DNA of 64,000 nucleotides from NCBI GenBank assembly GCA_040954595.2, contig CM082587.2:3286001-3350000 (forward strand). The letters are read 5' to 3'. Both the position numbers and the translations under genes were made by a program. Origin of the DNA: Balanoglossus misakiensis (lineage: Eukaryota; Hemichordata). This document shows positions 36,701 through 48,700 of this stretch, piece by piece (position 1 is the first letter of the stretch; each line of letters begins with the position of its first letter). The notes under the pieces were generated by a model. That model saw nothing but the letters and a program-made list of their open reading frames with translations. It was not told the origin of the DNA and ran no database searches.

Positions 36701-39700
36701 GGGTCAGATATGAGATTATCTCACACAGTTGCAGAGCTGCAGTAATTACATGTATTTAAAAAACTCACAAATCATAACACATGTTTAAAATACTGGTACC
36801 ACCATGTTGTTGTATGTATGTGTATGTATGTATTGTTTATATATGATGGTATAAAAAGTGTAAAATTAAAATTCTGAATGTTTTGTTCCCTACCCCTAAA
36901 ATAACTCACTCTCTCTCTTTCTTCAGCTTACGTGATATATTTAGTCCCTTCGTAGTAGAATACTCCAGCTTTTCCAAAAGCGTGGCATTCCCAGCCTTTG
37001 TGCCTTATCAGTAAAGCAGAACTTTAAATGGGTGAAAATCGCAGGATAAAGTTTCCTAAAGCATTTTACAAGCCTAAAGGAAACAGATGGCAGCAGGATT
37101 ACCTGAGACAGGAAATATATACATAATACATGTTTTAGTGTCAGAATGTGTAGTTGTAAATGCTAGGTCCATTTTCCTAATAACGTACCTAATTCATATT
37201 TGATAATGACATGCTTCATCAACCCCGTTCTAATTACAGTAGATTTATCTATTTTTAATAACTTGCGTCAAGCATGAATTTCGACAATCAGCTCGGCCTG
37301 GAAGCCATGTTGGTATGAAATATAATATCAGTATTATTGTCATCATGATCAATAAAACAGTTTTTGACATCTTCATTGTGATAAGCCATGTACGTATATC
37401 TCTGGTTGACAGAGATACCATGTAACATCAACACTGACTCTCAATTAAAATCAAAAATTATAAATGTTGATGACGTCACGACTGCTTTCGATTGAACTCT
37501 CAAAAGGTCAGGAACTTGTGATATTAATAAAAATAAACACTTTCCTTTGTGTACATAATGAGAGAAATGATTAATACTTCCCTGTACCGCCCACACTGTC
37601 TGTTGTATGCATGTACTTGTATTTAGTTTAGCTAAATTATTAATTTCATAATTTATGTATATATGAATGATTCATCTATCAAATTGTGATCATTGTTACT
37701 ATAGAAATTTTTTATATGTACGTGGTGTGATCTTGAATACTGCATGCCGAATTTCTTTTGTGAAAATCATCATTTTGTCATAATTACATTTTGTTTATGC
37801 TGTATTTAAAGGAGAGGTTGTTGTCCTTCCTGGGTCATAATGGGTCTAGTAGGGAAATTCTATACGAGTCTGGTACTGGATCCCTCTTGGGAAAAAATTT
37901 ATGATGTTATTCGGTTGTATTGATGACACTACACTGTAAATAGCAACCAGGATCATATGATCTGTGGTTTAATTTTGAAGTGGAATAGAGCTGTTGGATT
38001 TGTTAGACAGGCGAACACACATCTGACTTTCTTGCCATGATTTGGGTGTTCATATCGAATGGTGCTTTCTCAGAAGACATTTCAAAGTCATGTTGGCCAT
38101 GGCAAAGCCTGTAAAATACACTGTGTATAATCACAGGCTATCTTCTGTGTCTGTCAGTGGTACATGTAAGTTGGTTTTGAATTTCTTTGGCTGTGCTGGT
38201 GTCATTTTCACAGCTGCTGCAAAGCAAATAGCTGACCATATAATTCAATGCACCCTGTACATTGACATTTTATCAATACTAGTAACACTGACATAGGGAA
38301 CTCAAAAATAACCCCCTATTGATTTGCTAGATAATATGAAAGTGGGATGTTGATATTTATAATATTCTGTTTGATACTTACTTTATGTTTTGGTATTTAT
38401 TGTGAAACACAAGGGATAGAGAAAATGTCACAATCCAGTCACTGAGTTCATGGGTTAATGGTGGTGCTTATTTGCATGTGATCATGTGATATGCAAATAA
38501 GGCTGAAACCAGCATGAATGAAATGGAACATTGTAAATAGCGATTTGCATACGGTCATGTGATATGCAAATGAGGTTCCATTTCATGGAACTTTCTCTAT
38601 CAATGTGTTCTTTTTCATCCAAACACTGAAAGTTTTTGGCTGTGCAATGCAGGTAGGATATAGCTCTGTTTCCAAGGCAAATGAAAGGGAAAATAGTTGA
38701 AATTATCAACACTTTTTCATATTTTGGTCGGCAATGTCATCTTTTCCACTTGACGTGGAAAACTGGGTACAGGTTGTTTGCCATTCATTCAGTTTTTTGG
38801 GCAAAAAAAGTTGGGCAAACATATTGATAAGGTTCCTGCACTAAGAAGATTAAAACAGGGTTGCAGGCAATAATCCTGTCTTTCTTTCTTTCTTTCTTTC
38901 TTTCTTTCAACTTCAGTTTAAGAACTTTCAAGCATCAACCGAGAAACTTTACGGAATCAGCCGTGATGAATTACTCCAATGAAGACGAGTGGCCCGACGG
39001 TCCGCCCAGTGAGTAAAACTCTTAAAAATAACAAGCATCTATTTTCCATTTCTGGTATCAGTATTACCTCGACTGCTTTCTCTTAATAAAAAGCCAATTA
39101 TTGCTGCCAATTATTACTGTATTTCAGTTTTCCGTTTCTTGGTGGGTTTTTTTGCAGCCATAACGAAAGCCAGAACTGGGCAGAAATCTCCCGTAATGAG
39201 GATGACAGTCAAAGACGTAGAGGCTGTAAGTACAAGGATTTTGTTAACTTTTTCTTTCTTTTGTCTACAAGTAATATTATTCAGTTAACTCAACAACTTC
39301 TTTAGTAACATTGTAAAAAGATTCTACATCTCTGCTTCATCAACTTTTGCAGGAATACATACATTTACGGAACATTGTACAAAGTCTTACAGAAAAAAAC
39401 AGGTTGAAAGTACTGCTGTTTTTATTTGCAGCAACTGGGATCCTTGAAGAAGGAAAACTTCAGCCTGAAGCTGAGGATTTTCCACATGGAAGAACAGATG
39501 CGTAGAGATTGGAAAGATGCCGACAACGAAGGCATTGTCAATCAGGTAGGAATCACAACCGGTCGCGTCAGCTCTGTCCACATCAGTTGAATGTCCACGG
39601 ATTAATTAAAAAGTTTGGAAATGCCAGTGTGGAGGGTTATCACTGCTCTTCATTTGTACTTTGACCTTTCTTCAAGGAACCCCTGAAAATTGTGAAAAGT

Positions 39701-42700
39701 ATTGTGGTGTTTTTTTTATAATTTCAAGTTCCCCTTTTAAATACATGTAGTATGGTCTAAAATGTTCTTAATACTACAGTGTAAACTCCTTATACATGTA
39801 AATCATTACCCCTCTATATATGTATAAATTAATCTTGCTGTGGTGATAAGGTAAGATGGCATGTAATTTAATACTGATCCATAAACTTTAAACATAAAGT
39901 TATAATACAAATGGAGTGTGGAGAATCATTTTAAAGGTTGTTGTCTTTGCCTGATTTTACCAAAACATTCTCAACTAATATGAATGATGATGATGTTTCT
40001 TTTGAAAATAAAGCAAAGAGGAAAAGCTGTAAGGGAGGTACGTCCTACACGAAGTTAAAAAATATTTTATTATTTACCATATTATCATATGTAGTGGGTG
40101 TGCCACAGTTGTGGTTTGAAACCTGAAAGTGTTTTTTGCAATGTTTTTTTTTTCATCTCACCACTTTAAATTTAGGATCTCGAGACGCCAGTTAAAACGA
40201 AAAAACAGCTTGAGAAAGAGGTAGAGTAGAGGAGTTTGTTAGGATTTTAGACAAAGAAGTTCTAATACATTTGTAAACTGTAGGAGAATGCTAGGAATTT
40301 ATAGTACATGTATATGATTTATATGTTAGGTCTTTAACATTACTGTTAATTATAAATTACATATAAACTATTAGTATAGGGTTGTAAATGATATGTTTGC
40401 CCTTTGACAACATAATATACTTAGATTGTATGAAGATATAAATCTCAGTAAACTGTTTAGGTCAGTTTGAGTTAAAATTACGGTACAGACCCCTGGTTAG
40501 CCCTAAGCCGACACTGTGGGAAACATAGAACTGATCTGTACTGTAGTTTTAGTAAGACAGGCAATATGTTTGTCATCAGGATATTAGCATGTTGCAGATT
40601 GATAGACTCATAGAAAATGTATCATAAAATTGTATTAAAATACAGAATTAGAAGGGAAGAGATACATGCACAAAGGAACTCACTGCTCCCAAAGGTTAAA
40701 ACCACTGATCTCTGCATGCCACTAAACAATTCATGTACAGCCGCTGGGCCATCAATGTCACATGTGTCTATAATGTATGCGCAGATTGGATTATGCAAAT
40801 TTGAGTGAAATGTACACATCACAATGTGGAATCGGGCCAGAAATGGATACATGTATATATCGTAACAGAACTAAATCTGTGTAGACTTAACTCTATTTAA
40901 ATGTCCCTTGTTTTTTTCTTGTTGGTCAGCATGAAATAAATGCAAAAATAACAGCAAATGCAAACGTCAATGTGGTATAATTCTCAATCGCTTGTTTGGT
41001 ACATGCGCAATATGTCGTCACTGATTTAAAAGCAATTTTTTGGAAAGAATTGTAAATACAGCAGTGTAACATCTGGCGCAGTCTTTTATTATTATGCTAA
41101 ATCTGCCAACACTCACATTTTGTGCTGCAATCAGAACACCACGCCACCAAGGTGGTTTGGAATGAAGTTGAAATAGTCTGCACGGATAAAATCTCTTCCA
41201 GTTGAGGTACAGTCTCTATATTTACATGTGTACATACATGTAAGCAACATTAGGTCTGTAAATTATTATATTTTCTCTGTATATTTATGTATTTGTAACA
41301 GTCTTCTGGTATTGATTTGTTTTCCATACCAATAATGATATTCTTCCTGTGTGTGTTGATTTTTTCCCCTTCAGAACATCGAGTTAAAGGTGTCAGTTGA
41401 GCAACTACGCCAGGAACTGAGTGACAATCAACAGCTACTGATAAAGGCCAGGTGAGTTCAACACTTTTCACCCCCCATTTTCCTCTTACCTTGGATAACA
41501 TGAGAGACAATGTTGTAGCTGGCAAGCGGACAATAATATCAGGTTACTTCAACATGTAACAAAAAATGGTGACAACAATCTCAAGTTGCAGTTACACGCA
41601 TTGTGTTTCTTGAGGTCACATTGCACTTCGTGCAGAGATATTTCTGGCCGGGACCAGCCCCATATAGCTGACCCAGAGCCATCGTGGGTTAGGTCATTTC
41701 AACCTTTCACTGCGTCATTAACATACACGGCATAAACAATACACTGGCTGGAGAAGTGATTTTAGCTAACACTGTCTAGTGTTAGCTAATCAGAAAATGA
41801 GTTGTTTGTTAACCCTTTCAGGTAAAATTGTCCCTCAGGCCTGAGAGGGTATTACGTCCCTCAAAATATCAAGAAAGAGAGAGTATCTTTGTTCATTTAT
41901 CTCTGAAGAGTGTCAAGCGTCTTTCTTTGTTCTTCTTGTCGTGCAGGAAAGCTCTTGATGATCTGGAGAGCCAACGTGAGATGGTATCAGACATGGAGGA
42001 GACCATTCACAGGCTGAGAGCTGAGATGCAACTACGCGAGGTGGAATGCCAAGTAGGGAAATGACACTTTTGCTCCTATCATTTTCACTTTTAATTCTTG
42101 CTTGAAAGCACGACATTTGTCCCAAGTTTGTGTCCAATCTACAATCCTTAGACTCTGTTCTGTGCCCACAAATACCAGCAAAGCCCCAGTCAAGATCTCA
42201 GTTAGACACACTCACACAGTGATAAAAGTTATCTAGTTTTAGTGGAGTGCTTAGACAACTAATGTAAATGCATGCATTAATGTGCACTTCCTGATAGGAG
42301 CTGCGACAAGCCTTGGAGTTGGCCAATTTTGAGGTGGAGGAAACTAAAACCAATCTAGACATACTCCACGAGGTAAAAACTTTAGCTAGGGTAGAGTAAA
42401 ATGATCGCGTGCATTTGAAAAACTACCAAAAATTAGGTTTCACACCAGTCCGTGTTATCAGCTGCTTGGAAAGTACAGTAAATGTTCTTGCTTAGCTTTG
42501 ATCAGTAAACTCATGTTTGATGTATTTATCTGACGCTAGGAGAATAATCAGTACAAAAGAAACACCGAAATTTGGACACGCCAGGAGAGACTCGAACCTA
42601 AGGTTTTTGGTTGTGACTACAAGTGTATAGAGGTAAATTTAGGTGTAGATTGACAGTTCTCTATTATACAGTTAGGCATGCAATGACAGTGTAAAAAGTG

Positions 42701-45700
42701 CAATTAAATAATTGAAAAAAAGCAACGAAATGTTTGTTAATTAATGTTTAAAAATGCTGTGGAGAACTGTGAGTTATTATAGTTTATAGTGGAGATAGAG
42801 TGGTCACTGGTGATTGCATTTGTTCGTCAATTGAATGCTGTTTTGATTGACAGCTCCGACAGCAACAGGACATTCAAATTTCTCGGCTGAAAGAACAGAA
42901 TGAGAGGTTGAGAGTTGTCAGAGGAAAGACCCCCCAACAGGTAAATAAAAAAATTGCAGTTAGGCTTAATGTTTAGGTAGGGCGTTCAAAATCATTCATT
43001 TATGATGATAACTTTGTTATTTTAATACATTGTACTGTATAATAGCTTTTTTCCCCCTTGTACTTTAATTTTAGTTACAGCATTTGTACAGGTATAAACA
43101 AGAGAAACTCACATCACCAAGTTTCTGCTTGCTGTAAAGCACAGCTTTATCTAAGATTTAGCAGTTGCGGTCTGCAAACTAAGATGTAGAATACTGTAGC
43201 TTTTAGGTGTGTTAACTCCAAGATTTAAGAATGTATTGAGTGCTGGTATTTGTGGGAGGAAGGACAAGATATCTGTAGCTTTTTACTTTTAGTATCCCAT
43301 CGGACATGTACATGTAAGCAAGATTTAGCGCCAGTGTAAAGTTTGGAATGGCATCATGGGACTGAGTTGTGCTTAGAGTGTGTTGAGTCAATCTCCTGCA
43401 TTAACATTGTCTCCCACCCTGTCCAAGTTTGGGTTGGATTCAAAGCACTTCACATCCACCATTTTTGCTAACCTCCCGAGAGACATGGACAGGGGGTTAC
43501 GTCCTACCATTCGTGTGTGTGTGTGTATTGTCAACAAACAGAGCCTGAGAAATGCTATGCAAGAACAAAGGACGGAACATCAGAGGAGAATCCAAGATGA
43601 AGTGGCCGAACAACTGAAAGGCAAAGATGAAGTCATTCACCAACTGTACGGCGATGTTGAAGAAAAAGATAACCAGTGCAAAGTAAATGAAATTTAATAC
43701 TTTGGAAATTGTTTGTTAAAGAGTTCTTGTATTTTAGTGTGGCTGAACTTAAAAGGTAATGCTAGCTATCATGTATGAAAATGTACAATCGTGTTCATGG
43801 CTGAAGTGACAAGTAAACAAGGAGATTAACACATAGACTTTTCATAGGGAGTAGGGTTAGGGGTTTCCAGGGCTTGCTGTGAGGATTTAAAGTTGTGAAT
43901 TGACAGATTATTATGTTTGTTGTCCATGACAGAAACTGCAAGAAGAAGTTACCACCATCAGAAATGAACTGCACAAACACAAGCTCCAGGCCCAGAAGAA
44001 GGAGAAAGGCGTGAACGATATGGTTTTAGACAAAGAGGGGGAAATCAATCGGTTGAACAGTGATGTGGAGGAGAGGGAACATCGGTGTAAAGTAATTAAT
44101 TTTTCTCTTGAAAAGTGTTGAGTTAACCCTTTCACCACTATGGTCAAGGCCAAACCCATTGTTTTCTATGGTCAAGTTGGACCTCTAAAGATGGAACTGG
44201 GGGTGGAAGGGTTAATGTGTTTGGTGTGTTGGGTGCTGGGGTGTCCATTGAAGTCAAGTTCAGACAATATTTGAAACTACATATGGAAACAAACTGCCTA
44301 GTACACCCCTGACATTCCAGCATTTCTTGTTGTCTATGATAATAGAAGCTGGAAAACAAAGTCCAGTCTCTGAAAAAGGATTTGCAAAAACAGAAAATGG
44401 AATCGCAGAAAATGGAATCGCAGAAAAAGAGCCAAGACGACGTCAGTGAACAGCTGAGAGGGAAAGACAACACCATCAAGAAGATGACCAATGATCTGGA
44501 CGATCGAGTCCGTCGTTGTAAAGTAAATAAAACTGGTCTTGATACTGAAACTTGCATTTCTTTCGTCTCTTTCTCTTCACCTTCAGCACTCTCAGTGGTT
44601 ACATCTTTGATTGAATAATAATTCATTTCACTGAGTTCTTCTTCCAATGAAAGATGCCATCAGATCATCACCATGTTCAGAGTTAGTTATTTGTGACACT
44701 CTTCAATAGGTCAGGGTTTCAGATTTAGTTTTTATTTCTACAAGTTAATAACCTGATTCCAGATTTAATAGATTTAGAAGTTTATTATTTTTGGCCAGAT
44801 TTAGACTTCAATAGGTAGATTTAGTTTTTCTGAATAATGTCATGAGAAAAAATTACAAAACCTTTCCTCGCCTTTTCTTTCAGAAAACATTTAATTCTTT
44901 TAAGATTAACCTGTCCTTCCACTGATGGGGGTAGACCTAATCACTAGGAGGCAAGGATGAGGGGTTTTAAAAAGAAATTCAACAAATCTGATTTGATGTT
45001 CTTGTTTTCCAGGCTCTGACTGTGCAGGTGGAGTCTCTGAAACAACGTCTGACCGATCAGAAGTACGCCCTGCAGGAGCATTACACAGGATTGTTAGAAG
45101 ACCACCAAGACCAGGTCAAGAAGCGAGACCGAATGATCATCGAGTTGTCCCAAAGCCTGGGCGAGAAAGACCAATTGATCAAGGTACGTGTGTGTGTCCC
45201 CACCCCTTAAGAAGAACGCGACAAAAGTAACATTGTAGGCTTTTGAGAGAGGTGTTAAGGAAACGATAGACATCAAAATAAATCAGACTTCAAGCAATAA
45301 AGATGGTGACTTGTACAAATGACTTATATTGTCTGTGACCTGACGTTGAAAGGGGTTCACATGCATTGAAAGGCATGGGGTCAAGGTGAGGTCATATTGC
45401 AGACAATGGGTGTACTCGGGTGAAAATTGCAGGTGATGATAACCGTATGTTGCAAAAGCTGGTCCAGAAGATGAGACTTTGATTTGGTAGATGTTGATTT
45501 GAGAACGATTGTGGATTACTAGGTTGATTTACAATAAAAATGAAATTCTGTTATAATAGTGATTCTTTGAACTCTTAAAAACAATTCTCAACTTATTCCT
45601 ACAGGAACTGATGGAAAAAGAAGGATCATCTGATGTAAGTAACTCGTATCATATGTTCTGTCTCCTTTGAGGAAAAGAATTTTTTTGTCCAGAGTTATTA

Positions 45701-48700
45701 AATTTTGCAAAGATAAAAAATGAAAAATTGAATTTTAAAGATTTTTTTTCGTTCTGATTTCACAGCAGGACAAAGACAGCAGCAAGGAGGTCATGATTCA
45801 AAGCCTCAGACGTGCTTTGAAAGACCGGGACCAATCTCTGGAAGTAAGAAAATATAACATCTTTCTCTCCACTTTTGTTTTTATTTTATTTCCCCATTTC
45901 ATGTGCCTTGGCAAAACGGGTTGGTTTGAAATACTTGTAATATATGCAGTCAGTTGGTCATATTGTGCATGTATTTGGGTTGTTTCCTGTTACAGGAGGC
46001 CATCGATGAAAAGTTCAAATCTCTGGAGCTGAAAGACGATGAGATCCGCGCTATGAGGATAACGATGCGCGAGAAAGACCGCACAATGGACGACCAAGGT
46101 GACAAGATCGACCATCTCAAAGACAGGCTTGCTGTAAGTTTGCTTAAACTTGGCTTTGGTTAGCAAGTTGGGTCACGAGCCGTACTGCAGGCAGGGATAC
46201 AAGAGCATGAAACACGTTTTAGAGATAAAAAATCATAGGGTTATTCACAGAAAATAGCCATGCATAGATCAGGACTTTGTGTGTGACAATGTATTCATCG
46301 AGCTTGCAGGATGAGTCACACACAATCAAATTAATATACATATCTGCATTCTCGACCATTTTCAGCAAATGGAAGACAAGTTGCAAGACCGTGAAGCAGA
46401 GATTGGACAGTACCTACAGTCACTGAAGACCACCCAGAAAGTTGTTGAGGTAAGACAATTCCTTGCTCTTGGTTCTATCTGCCACAACTTTTGATACTAT
46501 ACTGAGAAACATCTTCAATTTATATGTGTGGTGTGTTTGAGCCATGACCTCTATGATACTTGTTCCCTCCATCAGGAGACCATGGCCAACCATGAGAGGG
46601 TCGTAGCTGAGAAGGAAGGCATCATCAAAAGCATGCAGGAACAAATGCACAACAAGGATGAGAAGATCTGCAGATCCACCATGAACATGATCAAGACCGC
46701 CAAGACCTGCGGAATCATGAACGGAGAAGAGGGATTCCTGATCAATGATTTGAACGACAGACTGAAGGAGAGAGACAGTCTGATAGAGGTCGGTTGTACT
46801 TTTGTTTGGTGGTTTTGTTTGGTGTGGTGTCTGTGTGTGTGAAGGAAAAGCAATTTAGCTGGGGATACAGTTTGTGTATTGGGTGAATATCCAGGGGGGG
46901 CCAGTTACTGTTCAAGAACCGAACCAGATTGAGAATGGTTTCTCTTCTCTGCTCTACAGGAGGTGATGGCCGAGAGATCTAAGGCCACTGCAGCCCATGA
47001 GAAGGCAACTGGTGATCTGATGCAGGCTCTGAAGGATAAAGACCAGTACCTCAAGGTCCGTGTTGTTTCAAAGTTAAGAATTTGGGGAGGGGAGGGGAAT
47101 GGAAGAGTAATAAATAACCTTTGCACACTGACCCCTTGGTACCCGTATTGTAATCAGGATACTTTTGGGGACATATGTGAAGAAAAGCATTATTATTGAC
47201 AGTGGTGTCACAGATTTACAAATGAGAATAACTTGTTTCTAAATAAACGTGTATATAAATTGGTCGGTCATTTTTAATGGTATCTAGACCAAGATAGTTA
47301 TATGCCCTGAGGGTCTGCCCAATCTGACAGTTTACTGACAAATTTACGAGCGGTGTTGAATCTCCCTGTTGTGTGGAAATGTGGATTTTAATAGTTTGGT
47401 CGCCAGAATGGCGTGTCTTAACATGACACTGCGTATTGTGTGTCTCTGCGTTGCAACGGGCAGAGTTCATTCTCTTACAACTGTGTCAGTCTTCGGTTGA
47501 CGGATCGTTTTGAAATGTTTAATGCCATGCTCAATGGGGATGTGTTCTGGGGTTTGTGTCTAGGCGAAGGTGAGTGCTGAGGGTTGGTTTTGAGTAGATT
47601 TTTATGGCGCATGAAGGTTTATTCTTTGCTGTTTACAGTCAGTTTTCTTGTGGTGATTGTGTCCCTGTGTATTTGACGCGTGCTTTTGCAGAATGTACAC
47701 AGAATGGCATTTGGGTATTTGCCAAGGGTGAAAGAAAATATTGTTCAGTTAAAAAAATTGAATGACTGTCTGAATTTTTTTTGCAGAACTGAACAAATTC
47801 ATGTAAAATTTCCAGGATGCGTGGTTAAAACTGTTGTCACATCCAGCATATTTGTGCATTTTGTGACGTTGTAAAGTATTGACTCCTTTTTGTGACTTGG
47901 CAGTTAACTATAAACAGACCAAAACGTTTAGCGTAATTCAAAACGTAATGACTCCTATTGATTTTCTGCTGGTGGACTCAGGGGGAAAATGTGTAGAACT
48001 CTTTTCAATATGTAATACATGTCTTTGAATTTGTTTCTTGTACGTCCAACAGACCGTTCATGAAGACAACCAAAGATTGGTTACTGAGAAGGACAAGATT
48101 ATCCGCGACTTGGAAAAATCAGTGAATGAAAAAGACAGAGAGCTGCAGGTAGGAGGTTTTTGCATACTCTTAAGGTAGATGTCACCTTGGAATAAAATTT
48201 CAAACAATATCGGAACTGATTTCTGCACCCACGGAGGAATTCACAGTTAAATAAAACACTCGTAGAACACTTGAACCTGTTTGTTCAACCCATAAAATTC
48301 CTTCTCCTCGGTGAAACATTTAAGTTTCCCCCCTTCAACTTGCAGCATCGTATTGATAGCTTATCAGCTTGTGTCATTGTTCAGTGTCACATAAAAAGCG
48401 TTGTTCACAGTCCCTAGTTGTGTTTGTTTTAAAATTTGATACAGTGCCAACGTTTTTAATAGACTATCGCATTCCATTGTGGTTGGGTCTCACCTGGTGA
48501 TACGATATGTTGTGGTGTATGCCGTTAGAATTTATTTAGATGCTGGACTGAAAAGGGCATGTTTCCACTGTTATTTATGAAGAACGTTTCATTTTTGTGG
48601 GGGGAAACTGCTATGTCGTAAAATGCGGAGTTACTACCCTTTCCCACCCCCATATCCAAGTACACGGGTCCGACTGAAATTCTAAAAAGCCGTGCAATTT

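Larger units (their letters stand above)
33787..38916 (+). other. Intron 1 of the centrosomin-family gene
   Basis: A 5.1-kb intron, AT-rich, with no other supported gene. It contains a C15 run (34591-34605), four octamer motifs (38470-38571) and a (TTTC)7 tract that forms the polypyrimidine tract of its acceptor. It would be 5' intergenic sequence if the proposed first exon were wrong. Confidence 0.6.

Noticed and set aside
43380-43541. Upstream coding extension of centrosomin exon 11
   Set aside because: The frame simply reads back through the intron; the acceptor AACAAACAG at 43533-43541 is in phase with the previous exon.
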